A DNA stretch of 64,000 nucleotides from UMGS1491 sp944380925 (GCA_944380925.1 CALWJD010000003.1:81090-145089); one strand, 5' to 3'; positions 1 through 9,376 are shown, numbered from the stretch's first letter. Notes: a model not told the origin generated them from the letters alone. Program-made: numbers and translations.

Positions 1-1
1 T

Positions 2-139
2 GGAAAAGATATATACTCATCACTTAAAATTATGTGCCGATTATTTGATAATGCGGCAAAAGAAATTTCCGATAATTTAGATTTTGGATATAGCTTAAAA
101 GAGAGCGAAAAGGTTATGAGGTATATTTTTAAATCCTAA
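2..139 (+). CDS. C-terminal end of an unidentified gene, possibly aminoglycoside 6-adenylyltransferase-like (partial)
   Basis: An open frame enters from the left edge and stops with TAA at 137-139, giving the last 45 residues of a protein. The tail reads as an amphipathic helix (MCRLFDNAAKEIS) followed by an aromatic, acidic stretch and an ending RYIFKS. This resembles the C-terminal helix of ANT(6)/AadK-type streptomycin nucleotidyltransferases, in which an M-C-x-L-F motif and a valine-tyrosine-leucine ending recur. That likeness is from memory and rests on a short piece. The stop is followed by AT-rich DNA and then a new gene with its own ribosome site, so this is probably the end of its transcript. 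Confidence 0.45.
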   Translation, partial: GKDIYSSLKIMCRLFDNAAKEISDNLDFGYSLKESEKVMRYIFKS

Positions 140-212
140 ATATATTAGAGGTTTAAATAATTGGTAATTTAAGGTAAAATATATCTATAAAAAAATAGAG
201 GGTGAAAATATA

Positions 213-752
213 ATGATTTATTTATTTTTAGCTAATGGATTCGAAGAAACCGAAGGGGTTGTCCCATTTGATATTTTAAAGCGCGCAGGAGTGGACGTTA
301 AAACTGTTGGAGTGGGCTCAAATTTAATTACCGGAGATAATGGACTTAAAATAAATACAGATTTAACAGATGCGCAAATATCTTTTGAAAATTTAAAAGG
401 TATAGTTTTGCCGGGAGGCATGCCGGGTACCACAAATCTTGAAAATAACGAGAATGTTAAAAAATGCATTGACTTTTGCGCAGAAAAACATCTTATGATA
501 GGTGCAATCTGCGCTGCTCCCAGTATACTTGGTAAAAAAGGTTTGCTTTCGGGCAAGGAGTCTTGTTGCTATCCGGGATTTGAAAAGTATCTTACAGGTG
601 CAAAAATTTCAAATGAATCGGTTACTGTTTGCGATAATATAATCACGGCAAACGGCCCCGGAAGCGCTATGAAATTTGGATTTAAATTGGTTGAATATTT
701 AAGAAGCCAAAATGCGGTGAAAATTTTAAAAAAGGGCATGATGTATACGTGA
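213..752 (+). CDS. DJ-1/PfpI family protein (YajL/ThiJ-like)
   Basis: A 179-residue single-domain protein of the DJ-1/PfpI superfamily. Members act as deglycase, chaperone or glyoxalase-like proteins in the cytoplasm, and the exact activity cannot be assigned from sequence. The N-terminal strand carries the G-F-E-E-T-E segment with the conserved acidic residue E14. The nucleophile elbow is G-A-I-C-A-A-P with Cys100, and a late glycine-rich segment (T-A-N-G-P-G-S) closes the active site. Length is normal for the DJ-1 subgroup. A GAGGGTG ribosome site precedes the ATG. It appears monocistronic, with an ABC-F gene 51 bases downstream on the same strand. Confidence 0.9.
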   Translation: MIYLFLANGFEETEGVVPFDILKRAGVDVKTVGVGSNLITGDNGLKINTDLTDAQISFENLKGIVLPGGMPGTTNLENNENVKKCIDFCAEKHLMIGAICAAPSILGKKGLLSGKESCCYPGFEKYLTGAKISNESVTVCDNIITANGPGSAMKFGFKLVEYLRSQNAVKILKKGMMYT

Positions 753-803
753 TGTAAACGTCATTCTTGTATCGTCTTTTGGCAGTTAGAAAGGAATTTA
801 CAA

Positions 804-2342
804 ATGGGGATACTTGAAGTTAGTAATTTAACGCATTCCTTCGGGGATAAAATATTATATAAAAATGCGACTTTTGAGCTCTTTAAAGGCGACCATATGG
901 GAATAGTCGGCCAAAACGGAGCGGGAAAGTCCACACTTTTAAAATCAATAGTTGGTGATATTACTCCCGATACCGGCGACATAAGGTGGCAAAGAAATGT
1001 AAAAATCGGGTATTTGGATCAATATGCAGATATAGATGGGTCGCTTAGCATTTTTGAGTATTTAAAAACGGCTTTTGATGATCTTTACGAAGTGGAAAGT
1101 AAGCTAAATAAAATTTATGATGATATGGCCGGCAGCACTGACGAAAGCTTATATGAAAAAGCTTCGGATTATCAAAATTTTCTTGTTAATCGTGGCTTTT
1201 ATGAGATAGACAGCAATGTTTTAAAAGTTTCTGCAGGGTTAGGGGTTTCTGCTCTTGGAATGGATAGCAAAATAGAAAACTTAAGCGGTGGTCAGCGGGC
1301 AAAAGTTATTTTAGCAAAACTACTTTTGCAAAACCCCGATGTTATGCTTTTGGATGAACCTACAAACTTTCTTGATAAAGAGCATGTTGATTGGCTTTCC
1401 GCCTTTTTAAAGGCGTTTAAAGGTGCATTTATGATTATTTCGCACGATTTCAAATTTTTGGAAAAAATTACAAACTGCATTTTAGATATTGAATTTCAAA
1501 AAGTAGTGAGATATAATGCGGATTTTGATAAATTTATAGAATTAAAAGGACTAAAAAGAGAAAGCTATATAAGAGAATTCGAGGCTCAGCAGAAAGAAAT
1601 AAAAAAACAACAGGAATTTATTGCAAAAAATAGGGTCAGGGCTTCAACGGCCAAACAAGCGCAATCAAGAATAAAAAAGCTTGAAAAAATGGATATACTG
1701 GCTCCGCCAAAAAGTTTATCTAAACCTAATTTTAAACTTGTTTCGCTTCCGATTTCTCACCAAAAAGCACTTAAAGTGCATTCTCTTGAAATTGGTTACG
1801 ATAAAGTGCTACTTCCAAAAATTAGTTTTGAAGTTAAAATGGGCGAAAAAATAGTTATAACGGGATTTAACGGAATAGGAAAATCAACGCTTATAAAAAC
1901 TTTAATGGGAACGGTGCCCGCAATTTCAGGCAAATTTAAGTTTGCAGATTACGTAAAAATTGCTTATTACGAACAAGATTTGGTATGGGAAAACGGGGAA
2001 GAAACTCCAATTGATATAATAACAGAGCATTTTCCGAATATGACCATCGCTCAGGCGCGCAAGGCGCTGGCACGGTGTGGCATTAATTCAAAAAATGCTT
2101 TGCAAAGAATAAAGAGTTTAAGCGGTGGAGAGCAATCTAAAGTCAAACTTTGTGTTTTGGTTAATACTAAATCAAACTTTTTAATTTTAGATGAGCCGAC
2201 TAATCATTTGGATAAAGAAACTAAAAAAGTTTTAAAAGAGCAACTAATTAATTGGAGCGGAAATCTTATATTTGTTTCCCACGAACATGATTTTTATGAA
2301 GATATTGTTACTAAATGTATTAATCTTCAAAAACTGAGTTGA
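804..2342 (+). CDS. ABC-F family ATPase
   Basis: A 512-residue soluble protein with two tandem ABC ATPase domains and no membrane segments, which defines the ABC-F group. Members act on ribosomes in translation rescue or antibiotic protection. Walker A motifs lie at about 36-44 (GQNGAGKST) and 354-362 (GFNGIGKST). Signature LSGG(E/Q) motifs lie at about 160 and 439, with Walker B plus DEPTN at about 183 and 463. A charged, coiled-coil linker at 245-300 joins the domains and corresponds to the P-site tRNA interaction motif. The ATG at 804 follows an AGAAAGGA site. It resembles the general-type YdiF/YkpA subfamilies rather than an identifiable resistance factor. Confidence 0.93.
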   Translation: MGILEVSNLTHSFGDKILYKNATFELFKGDHMGIVGQNGAGKSTLLKSIVGDITPDTGDIRWQRNVKIGYLDQYADIDGSLSIFEYLKTAFDDLYEVESKLNKIYDDMAGSTDESLYEKASDYQNFLVNRGFYEIDSNVLKVSAGLGVSALGMDSKIENLSGGQRAKVILAKLLLQNPDVMLLDEPTNFLDKEHVDWLSAFLKAFKGAFMIISHDFKFLEKITNCILDIEFQKVVRYNADFDKFIELKGLKRESYIREFEAQQKEIKKQQEFIAKNRVRASTAKQAQSRIKKLEKMDILAPPKSLSKPNFKLVSLPISHQKALKVHSLEIGYDKVLLPKISFEVKMGEKIVITGFNGIGKSTLIKTLMGTVPAISGKFKFADYVKIAYYEQDLVWENGEETPIDIITEHFPNMTIAQARKALARCGINSKNALQRIKSLSGGEQSKVKLCVLVNTKSNFLILDEPTNHLDKETKKVLKEQLINWSGNLIFVSHEHDFYEDIVTKCINLQKLS

Positions 2343-2400
2343 AAATCAGCTTTGGTTATGCTTTATAATAACTTCTATAAATGTAAGGAGTTTGCAGTTT

Positions 2401-3216
2401 ATGAAAGGTTTTAAAAAAATTTTAAAATGGGTATCTGTCGTAGTGTTTATTGTGTCGTCTTGCATGCTTGTTAAATTGCTTATTATAGATCCGAAAATTG
2501 CAAGTGGTGCGCAAAAGGAGATAAAAGATGTTTATTATTCTGAAAGTACCGAAGAAAGTCAACCTGACAAATTTGCAAAGCTTTCTGTAATAAACAGCGA
2601 TATAAAAGGCTGGATATTTATAAGCGGTACAGTTATTGATTATCCCGTTTTGCAAAGCGCTGATGACCCCGAGTATTATCTAAACCACAATTATAAAAAG
2701 GAAAAATCAAGGTATGGGAGTATTTTTATAAACAACGATTGCCAAGTGGATTCCGATTGCAAAAACATTATTATGCATGGACACAGCATGAAAGACGGTC
2801 AAATGTTCTCGGATTTACTGAAATTTTCTGATCTTGATTTTTATAAAAGTAACCCCGTTGTTGAATTTGATACGCCCGAAGAAAAAGGTAACTATAAAAT
2901 AATATCTGTTTTTAAAACAAATACTTTGCCGGAACACGGAAAAATATTTAATTATTTGATATCAAAGTTTGGCACCAAAAATCAATTTAAGAATTACGTT
3001 GAAGAAGTAAGAAAACGTTCACTTTTGGATATTCCGGTAGATGTTAATGAAGACGATAAATTAATAACTCTTTCCACTTGTTCATATGAATTTAAAGATT
3101 TTAGAACCGTTGTTGTCGCACGTAAAGTAAGAGATGGCGAAACTCGTTTAGTTGATACCGAAAACGCAAACTATGCAAGCAATCCACTGATGCCTGATTG
3201 TTGGTATAGAAAATAG
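2401..3216 (+). CDS. Class B sortase
   Basis: A 271-residue transpeptidase that attaches proteins with a C-terminal sorting signal to peptidoglycan on the outer face of the membrane. One N-terminal membrane anchor spans about residues 8-29. The catalytic triad is visible as the His in I-I-M-H-G-H-S-M (126-128), Cys227 in T-L-S-T-C-S-Y and Arg235 in F-R-T-V-V-V-A. The I-K-G-W-I and Y-P-V-L-Q segments are typical of SrtB. An in-frame TTG lies at 2392, but AAGGAG at 2385-2390 sits one base from it and ten bases from the ATG at 2401, so 2401 is chosen. No clear substrate with an LPXTG- or NPQTN-like signal was seen in this window. Confidence 0.92.
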   Translation: MKGFKKILKWVSVVVFIVSSCMLVKLLIIDPKIASGAQKEIKDVYYSESTEESQPDKFAKLSVINSDIKGWIFISGTVIDYPVLQSADDPEYYLNHNYKKEKSRYGSIFINNDCQVDSDCKNIIMHGHSMKDGQMFSDLLKFSDLDFYKSNPVVEFDTPEEKGNYKIISVFKTNTLPEHGKIFNYLISKFGTKNQFKNYVEEVRKRSLLDIPVDVNEDDKLITLSTCSYEFKDFRTVVVARKVRDGETRLVDTENANYASNPLMPDCWYRK

Positions 3217-3233
3217 TTTTTCATTTAATTTAT

Positions 3234-3263
3234 TTTCCAAAAATCGGAAAAATATGTTATAAT
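3234..3263 (+). promoter_or_regulatory. Possible def-trpS promoter with extended -10
   Basis: TGTTATAAT at 3255-3263 is an extended -10 box, about 40 bases before the def start. The -35 position is weak (TTTTCC). A small TTTTCC/GGAAAA inverted repeat overlaps it and could also end the sortase transcript. Confidence 0.5.
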
Positions 3264-3302
3264 TATAATATTAGTATGATTAAGACTTTTGGAGGAATTT
3301 TC

Positions 3303-3740
3303 ATGGCGCTTAGAAACATAAGGACGAAAGAAGACCCCATTCTTTACAAAAAGTGTAGAGAAGTCGAAAAATTTGATGAGCATTTAAGCGAGCTTATAGA
3401 TGATATGTTTGAAACTATGAGGCACGAAGGCGGAGTTGGCCTTGCTGCGCCTCAGGTGGGAGTTTTGAAAAGAGTGGTTGTTATCAACGTTGGCGATGGT
3501 GATATTGAACTTGTTAATCCCGTTATTGTGGAAACAAAGGGCGAGCAACGTAAACAAGAAGGGTGTTTATCTTTTCCTGGTGAGTTTGGTGTTACCATAA
3601 GGCCGATGTTTGTTGCAGTGGAAGGAAAAAATCGAAAAGGCGAAACGGTTAATTATAGCGGCGAAGGGTTAAAAGCTCGTGCTTTTTGCCATGAGATAGA
3701 TCACCTTGACGGAATAGTTTTTAAATCCAGATTGGCATAA
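3303..3740 (+). CDS. def: Peptide deformylase
   Basis: A 145-residue metalloenzyme that removes the formyl group from the initiator methionine of nascent proteins in the cytoplasm. The three family motifs are all present: G-V-G-L-A-A-P-Q-V-G at about 44-53, E-G-C-L-S with the metal ligand Cys88, and H-E-I-D-H with ligands His130 and His134 and catalytic Glu131. The frame extends upstream to 3276, but GGAGG lies seven bases before the ATG at 3303, which matches the family's usual N-terminus. trpS follows 30 bases later on the same strand, so the two are probably co-transcribed. Confidence 0.97.
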   Translation: MALRNIRTKEDPILYKKCREVEKFDEHLSELIDDMFETMRHEGGVGLAAPQVGVLKRVVVINVGDGDIELVNPVIVETKGEQRKQEGCLSFPGEFGVTIRPMFVAVEGKNRKGETVNYSGEGLKARAFCHEIDHLDGIVFKSRLA

Positions 3741-3770
3741 TTACGTATTTTGTGTTTTGGGGGAATTTAG

Positions 3771-4772
3771 GTGAAAGATATAATTTTAACGGGTGACAGA
3801 CCAACCGGAAAACTTCATTTAGGACATTATATCGGTTCTTTGAAAAACAGGGTGGAATTGCAAGATAAATATAAACAATATGTTATGGTGGCGGACGTTC
3901 AGGCACTTACTGACAATGCAGATAACCCCCAAAAAGTACGTGATAATATAATAGAGTTACTTCTTGATTATTTATCCGTTGGGATTGACCCGAATAAGAC
4001 TACAATTTGTATACAATCTATGATTCCCGCCATTGCGGAACTTACCATATTTTATTTAAATTTGGTCTCCGTTAGCCGTTTGGAAAGAAACCCAACAATA
4101 AAGCAAGAACTTAAATTACGCAATTTTAGCGGCGGAATTCCTGCGGGATTTTTAACTTATCCTGTAAGCCAGGCGGCAGATATTACCGCTTTTGGCGCCA
4201 GTTTTGTTCCGGCCGGGGAAGACCAAGCGCCCATGATAGAGCAAACCTGCGAAATAGTAAGAAGATTTAATTCTTACTACGGTGAAACTTTGAAAGAGCC
4301 TAAAATTATACTTTCCAAAACCCCAAGACTTGTTGGTACGGACGGAAAAAGCAAAATGAGCAAATCGCTTGGCAATACAATATATTTGGCTGATTCCCCT
4401 GATGATATCGAAAAAAAAGTTATGAGTATGTTTACTGACCCCAATCATTTAAATATAAATGATCCCGGAAACACAAAAGATAATCCGGTGTTTATATACC
4501 TGGATGCTTTTGGCGAAGATAAAGAAAAAATAGCTGCCATGAAAGCTCATTACGAAAAAGGCGGTTTGGGGGATGTTAAGGTTAAAAGATACTTAAATGA
4601 AGTACTGCAAGAACTTTTAGAGCCTATCAGAAAAAGAAGAGAAGCCCTTCAAAAGGATCTGGATGCTGTTTATAAAATTGCATTTGACGGAACTAAGGAA
4701 GCCAATGTTTTAACAGCTCAGACTTTAAAAAACGTAAAAAAAGCCATGAGAATAAATTACCAGGATATGTAG
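3771..4772 (+). CDS. trpS: Tryptophanyl-tRNA synthetase
   Basis: A 333-residue class I aminoacyl-tRNA synthetase that charges tRNA-Trp with tryptophan. The nucleotide-binding HIGH-type motif is H-L-G-H at about 16-19 within P-T-G-K-L-H-L-G-H-Y, and the K-M-S-K-S loop is at about 195-199. Length is normal for bacterial TrpS. Translation starts at GTG after a GGGGGAA ribosome site. The gene closely follows def and no T-box leader fits in the 30-base gap, so it is not controlled by a dedicated tRNA-sensing leader here. Confidence 0.97.
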   Translation: MKDIILTGDRPTGKLHLGHYIGSLKNRVELQDKYKQYVMVADVQALTDNADNPQKVRDNIIELLLDYLSVGIDPNKTTICIQSMIPAIAELTIFYLNLVSVSRLERNPTIKQELKLRNFSGGIPAGFLTYPVSQAADITAFGASFVPAGEDQAPMIEQTCEIVRRFNSYYGETLKEPKIILSKTPRLVGTDGKSKMSKSLGNTIYLADSPDDIEKKVMSMFTDPNHLNINDPGNTKDNPVFIYLDAFGEDKEKIAAMKAHYEKGGLGDVKVKRYLNEVLQELLEPIRKRREALQKDLDAVYKIAFDGTKEANVLTAQTLKNVKKAMRINYQDM

Positions 4773-4819
4773 ATAATAATAAATGATAGTAAGTAATTAA
4801 GATTGAAAGGAATTCTTTT

Positions 4820-6307
4820 TTGAGCATGAATCTTTCTAATATTTTAAAAAATTCTAAAGTCCTCGAAGTTTGTGGGGATAAAAGTACGGAAATAACAGGA
4901 ATATGTTATGATTCCAGAAAAGTTGGTAAAAACTGCCTTTTTGTGTGTTTAAAAGGCGTTAATTTTGATGGACATGATTTTATTGAAGACGCTATAAAAA
5001 ATGGCGCAGTAGCAATTGCAAGCGAAAAAAAAGTGGATATTGGCAAAGAGCTTTCTCAAAAAGTTTCCTTTATATATGTTGAAGATACACGCCGATTTTT
5101 AGCAGAGGCGTCTGTTAATTTTTTCGGTCGCCCTGCCGAAAAGCTGACAACCATAGCAATTACCGGTACTAAAGGCAAGACCACCACATCGATTATGATT
5201 AAATCGATACTTGAGCAGGCGGGGCATAAGGTTGGTCTTATAGGCACTTTAGGTATTATTATAGGTGAAAATAAAATAATTAGTAATAACACAACCCCTG
5301 AATCCTACGAAATTCAAAAAAGCTTTAGTGATATGGTGGCTGCCGGCTGTGACTATGCAGTTTTTGAGGCTTCGTCCATAGGTCTTAAAAATCACAGATT
5401 AGATGGTGTTGTTTTTGATTATGGGGTGTTTACCAATCTTTCGAGTGATCACATTGGCGCATATGAACATAAAAATATTGATGAATATATTATGTGTAAA
5501 AGTATGCTGTTTAAAAAATGCAAAATGGGCTTAGTGAATATGGATGACATACATTGTGATGAAATACTTAAAGATCATACATGTAAAGTAAAAACCTTTG
5601 GATTTAATGACAAGGCGGATTATAAGGCAAGTGGGTTAAATTTGGTAAATGAAAGCGGAAAAGTTGGAGTTGGATTTAACACAAGTGGATTTTTAAATGC
5701 TAAGGATTTTTTTGTTTCAATTCCCGGTAAATTTAATGTTTATAACGCAATAGCCGCCATTGCTGTTTGCCATTCGATTGATGTTTCTGAAGAGTCTATG
5801 AAAAAAGGTATAGCCGAAACGAAAGTTCGTGGGAGAGTTGAGCCCGTAAATATTTCAAGCGATTTTTCCTTGTTTATTGATTATGCGCATAATGCAGTTA
5901 GTATGGAAAACGTGCTACTAACTTTAAAAGAATATAAACCTAAAAGACTTGTGGCGGTTTTTGGTGCGGGGGGAGATAGACCTAAAGTCAGAAGATACGA
6001 AATGGGCGAGGTTTCAGGTAAAATTTCGGATCTTACAGTTATAACGAGTGATAACCCACGTACGGAAGAACCTTTAAAAATAATAGAAGATATAAAAACG
6101 GGCATAGATAAAACTGATGGTAAGTATATTGTAATACCTGATAGAAAAGAAGCCATAAAATACTGTATACAAAATGCCCAAAAGGGCGATATCATAGTTT
6201 TAGCAGGAAAAGGTCATGAAGATTATCAGGAAATTAATCACGTTAAGTATCCGTTTGACGAGCGGAAGGTAATAGCTGATATACTTAGTTGCGAGATTAA
6301 AAAATAG
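4820..6307 (+). CDS. murE: UDP-N-acetylmuramoyl-L-alanyl-D-glutamate--2,6-diaminopimelate ligase
   Basis: A 495-residue cytoplasmic Mur ligase that adds the third amino acid to the peptidoglycan stem peptide. The ATP-binding motif G-T-K-G-K-T-T is at 116-122. The D-N-P-R motif at 411-414, followed by T-E-E-P, is the signature of enzymes that add meso-diaminopimelate rather than lysine, so the wall is predicted to be DAP type. Three Mur ligase domains are complete. Start choice: the TTG at 4820 is nine bases from an AAAGG site, and the ATG at 4826 is the alternative. murF follows 27 bases downstream, forming a murEF pair. Confidence 0.96.
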   Translation: MSMNLSNILKNSKVLEVCGDKSTEITGICYDSRKVGKNCLFVCLKGVNFDGHDFIEDAIKNGAVAIASEKKVDIGKELSQKVSFIYVEDTRRFLAEASVNFFGRPAEKLTTIAITGTKGKTTTSIMIKSILEQAGHKVGLIGTLGIIIGENKIISNNTTPESYEIQKSFSDMVAAGCDYAVFEASSIGLKNHRLDGVVFDYGVFTNLSSDHIGAYEHKNIDEYIMCKSMLFKKCKMGLVNMDDIHCDEILKDHTCKVKTFGFNDKADYKASGLNLVNESGKVGVGFNTSGFLNAKDFFVSIPGKFNVYNAIAAIAVCHSIDVSEESMKKGIAETKVRGRVEPVNISSDFSLFIDYAHNAVSMENVLLTLKEYKPKRLVAVFGAGGDRPKVRRYEMGEVSGKISDLTVITSDNPRTEEPLKIIEDIKTGIDKTDGKYIVIPDRKEAIKYCIQNAQKGDIIVLAGKGHEDYQEINHVKYPFDERKVIADILSCEIKK

Positions 6308-6334
6308 ATATTGCTTATTTAAAAGAGGAAATAT

Positions 6335-7750
6335 ATGGAAAACATTACGATTAATGAAATTGTTTTAGCAACCGGCGGAAAACTTATAGTTGGGAATACA
6401 GATGAAGTAATAAATTCGGTTTCTATTGATAGCAGAAAAATTAAAGCCGGTGCTTTGTTTGTTCCGATTATAGGAGAAAATGTCGATGGGCATAACTATA
6501 TCCAAAACGCTTTTGAAAACGGTGCTAAAGTTTCATTGATTCAGAAAAAATATGATGCAAGTAATTATAACGGGGGAGCGCTTATAGAGGTAGAATCTAC
6601 CAGGAAAGCGCTTGGAGATTTGGCAAGGTATTATAGAAATAAATTTAATATTCCTGTTGTGGGAGTTAGCGGCAGTGTTGGAAAAACTACCACAAAAGAG
6701 ATGATAGCGGCGGCTCTGGGCGAAACCCTCAATGTTTTAAAGACAGAAAAAAATTATAATGGTCAGCTGGGACTTCCTTTAACGATTTTCAACATAGAAA
6801 GCAAACATAATGTTGCAGTTCTTGAAATGGGAGTAAGCGAAATAGGTGAAATGGATAGACTTGCAGATATTGCCGGAGTTGACATAGGGGTAGTAACCAA
6901 TATAGGGCTTTCTCATATAGAAAACTTTAAGTCTATGGAAGTAACTTGCAAAGAAAAATTGAAGATGATAAAAAAAGCGAGCGGTGTTTTTTTCTTAAAT
7001 GGTGATTCTCCGCTACTAGCTAAAGCAAGTGAATACATAAATCAAGGGATAATATATTACGGAATAAACGGGGATTTCCCTTACAAGTGTGAAGAGATTT
7101 ATTCGAATGGAAATAATACCAATTTCACTTTAGTTACAAGTGATTTTCGTGAGCCCATTCAGATTCCGTGTTTGGGGCTTCACAACGTTTATAATGCGCT
7201 TGTTGCCATTGCTGTTGCACAAAAGCTTGGAATACATATGGAAGATATTAAACAAGGTTTGCTCAAATTTAAGAATGTTGGTATGCGTCAGCAAATTTCG
7301 GAAGTTGGCGATATAACGCTAATTGATGATTCATATAACGCCAGCCCGGATTCGGTAAAAAGTTCCGTAAGTGTTTTAAAAAACCTTTCTCCCGATGGCC
7401 GAAATGTTGTTGTTATTGCGGATATGCTGGAGCTTGGGGAATATTCCTCAAAAATCCACTATGAAACCGGAAGATATATTGCGCTGGAAGGAATTGATAT
7501 ATTAATTACAATCGGAGAAAATTCGCTGCACCTTTCAAACGGCGCAATGTCCGTAAATCAAAACTTAAAACTAATTCATTTCGATAACAATAAAGATGCT
7601 TTTGAATACCTGAGAAATATACTTTCAGCGGGTGACAAAGTATTAATTAAAGGGTCAAGAGGAATGCATACCGATGAAATCGTGCGTGATTTAAAAGATT
7701 ATTATTCCGAAAGTTTGAATTTGCAGTCGGATAGTGATATTGAAAACTAA
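6335..7750 (+). CDS. murF: UDP-N-acetylmuramoyl-tripeptide--D-alanyl-D-alanine ligase
   Basis: A 471-residue Mur ligase that joins D-Ala-D-Ala to the UDP-MurNAc-tripeptide, the last cytoplasmic step before lipid I formation. The ATP loop G-S-V-G-K-T-T-T is at 113-120. The central D-D-S-Y-N-A-S-P segment that starts the C-terminal domain is also present. Length and domain order are normal. It follows murE with a 27-base gap and an AAGAGGAAA ribosome site, so the pair is probably one operon. ddl and mraY are not in the window. Confidence 0.96.
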   Translation: MENITINEIVLATGGKLIVGNTDEVINSVSIDSRKIKAGALFVPIIGENVDGHNYIQNAFENGAKVSLIQKKYDASNYNGGALIEVESTRKALGDLARYYRNKFNIPVVGVSGSVGKTTTKEMIAAALGETLNVLKTEKNYNGQLGLPLTIFNIESKHNVAVLEMGVSEIGEMDRLADIAGVDIGVVTNIGLSHIENFKSMEVTCKEKLKMIKKASGVFFLNGDSPLLAKASEYINQGIIYYGINGDFPYKCEEIYSNGNNTNFTLVTSDFREPIQIPCLGLHNVYNALVAIAVAQKLGIHMEDIKQGLLKFKNVGMRQQISEVGDITLIDDSYNASPDSVKSSVSVLKNLSPDGRNVVVIADMLELGEYSSKIHYETGRYIALEGIDILITIGENSLHLSNGAMSVNQNLKLIHFDNNKDAFEYLRNILSAGDKVLIKGSRGMHTDEIVRDLKDYYSESLNLQSDSDIEN

Positions 7751-7801
7751 TGTGGAAATTAGTTTGAATTTTAATTTACTATAAATTAAGGGCGATGTTT
7801 T

Positions 7802-8314
7802 ATGAAGCTTAGATTTGGAGCGCAGATTAGTACGGGTAATTTTAAAATTTATGAAGAAGAAATGAACGCACCTTTATATGAAGTAAATGTGGAAAAAGAA
7901 GATAAAGAAAATGTTAAAATGAAAGTTAAAGATAAATCCGGAGATCTTTTGGCTCAAGTGCTTTATAAAGAGAGCGTGGGCAGAAAGTGGTTAATAGTTA
8001 ACAATTATGTAATTGATAATTTGAAAACAAAAGAGAAAATCAATGTAAAGGCTAATCGAGGACGGGAATTGGTGATCGGTGAAAATAACGAAATGTGTTT
8101 AACGCGTAGCGTTAGGGACAGAAAAATGCAGCTTTACAAGAATGAAAAGCTTATAATGGTTCTTAAATGTAAGACTCTTATCAGAAATTGGCTTAAAGGA
8201 GAATATGTTGCAGAAATTTTCGATGAAAATGATGCGCTGTTGTGTGTGTGCGTTATAGCAATTGCCCTTAATGTTATATTCGATGAACATAATTGTACCT
8301 CATATACGGTTTAG
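7802..8314 (+). CDS. Uncharacterised 170-residue protein, possibly LURP-one/tubby-like fold
   Basis: A 170-residue protein rich in short beta strands with charged turns and no signal peptide. It ends in one hydrophobic stretch (C-V-C-V-I-A-I-A-L-N-V-I). The alternation of strands with basic-acidic turns and the late buried helix recall the LURP-one-related/tubby-like beta-barrel fold, but no diagnostic motif is present. It sits 51 bases after murF in the same direction and ends at a hairpin, so it could be the last gene of the murEF transcript. Function is unknown. Confidence 0.6.
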   Translation: MKLRFGAQISTGNFKIYEEEMNAPLYEVNVEKEDKENVKMKVKDKSGDLLAQVLYKESVGRKWLIVNNYVIDNLKTKEKINVKANRGRELVIGENNEMCLTRSVRDRKMQLYKNEKLIMVLKCKTLIRNWLKGEYVAEIFDENDALLCVCVIAIALNVIFDEHNCTSYTV

Positions 8315-8322
8315 CATAAATA

Positions 8323-8360
8323 AAAACACCCTACGCTTCATAGCCAGGGTATTTTTTATT
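8323..8360. terminator. Hairpin terminator between convergent genes
   Basis: ACCCT and AGGGT arms are separated by about 13 bases. AAAA runs lie on the left and TTTTTTATTTTT on the right, so it can serve both the plus-strand gene ending at 8314 and the minus-strand Nudix gene. Confidence 0.6.
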
Positions 8361-8368
8361 TTTAAAAT

Positions 8369-9130
8369 CTAAGCTTTTATGAATTTAATAAACTTAATAA
8401 ATATTTCTCTATCGCAATCAAAGGTTATTTTATCAGGTGCTTCATTTAAGCTACACCACATACATTTTTCAACTTCGCTTTCTTGCGGCGTTACTTTATC
8501 TGATGATGCTACTGCGACGAAGTAGATGACTTCTTGTGTTACTCCTTTTTTGCACGAAAAGTAGGTGTGCTCTCTAAAATTGGGGATAATATCAACATCT
8601 AATCCGGTTTCTTCTTTTATTTCGCGCTTTGCAGTTTCGTGTTCGGTTTCATTTTTTTCAACGTGACCTTTAGGAAAGCCCCAATTAAGTTTTTTGTTAT
8701 GTGGGAACCCGATCAGTAGGGTTTTAAAAGTGCTTTCGAATTTGCGAATTACTATCGCACCGCAAGATTTTTCAATATTTTTGTAGCTATAAAGCTCATC
8801 AGAAATAAAAAATTCGCCGTTTTCATTTTTTTGAAATTTTACTGCGCCAATTACGGCCTCTTTATTAATAGAACCATATAAATGAGGAAATATCATTTTA
8901 TTTTTAGGGTTTTCTTCCCATTTAAGTTCTGCGGAAAGATATTCTGTATTCAAACATAAAATAAGTAGACTATCGTTAATGTTTTTTAGGCTGCTGTTTG
9001 CCACATGGAGTATCTGATCAAAAGTGCAACAGTGTATAAAACCATTAATTTTTAGCGCCAGATCTTCATAAAATTGTGATTGCTCAAAATTGTTCCATTC
9101 GCTTTCCTTTAAAATGTGAAATACTATCAT
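8369..9130 (-). CDS. DUF952 domain fused to a Nudix hydrolase
   Basis: A 253-residue two-domain protein. Residues 1 to about 115 match DUF952, with the recognisable G-F-I-H-C-C-T segment followed by Q and a later L-Y-G-S-I-N region. Residues about 120-253 are a Nudix domain with a complete box: G-H-V-E-K-N-E-T-E, then R-E-I-K-E-E-T-G-L. The F-P-K-G-H-V-E context resembles diadenosine tetraphosphate hydrolases, which cleave Ap4A. The substrate is inferred from that likeness only. The gene stands alone on the minus strand between two plus-strand genes. Confidence 0.88.
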   Translation of the reverse strand: MIVFHILKESEWNNFEQSQFYEDLALKINGFIHCCTFDQILHVANSSLKNINDSLLILCLNTEYLSAELKWEENPKNKMIFPHLYGSINKEAVIGAVKFQKNENGEFFISDELYSYKNIEKSCGAIVIRKFESTFKTLLIGFPHNKKLNWGFPKGHVEKNETEHETAKREIKEETGLDVDIIPNFREHTYFSCKKGVTQEVIYFVAVASSDKVTPQESEVEKCMWCSLNEAPDKITFDCDREIFIKFIKFIKA

Positions 9131-9318
9131 TACCGTTTTTTTCCTTTCTTACTTTTTTATTTTTGAGACACGTAAATAGCATTATACCGCAAATTATGTG
9201 GCTATTCAAGGCTTATTTAGACATGCATTTTTAGATTTGTAAAAAAATAAATCGGTAAGATGACAAATTACTTTTTATGTTTTTAAAAAGTACATTAATT
9301 ACAAAATTATAATATTTG

Positions 9319-9347
9319 TTGCAATAAAATTATATCTGGTGTATAAT
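9319..9347 (+). promoter_or_regulatory. Sigma-A type promoter for the ankyrin gene
   Basis: TTGCAA at 9319-9324 and TATAAT at 9342-9347 are separated by exactly 17 bases. The start codon lies 30 bases downstream of the -10 box. Confidence 0.8.
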
Positions 9348-9376
9348 GTTCGAAAATTATTAAAAGGAGTGATTTT

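Noticed and set aside
3741..3770. T-box riboswitch ahead of trpS
   Set aside because: The gap of 30 bases is too short, and the same holds for the leader of ileS (34228-34274).
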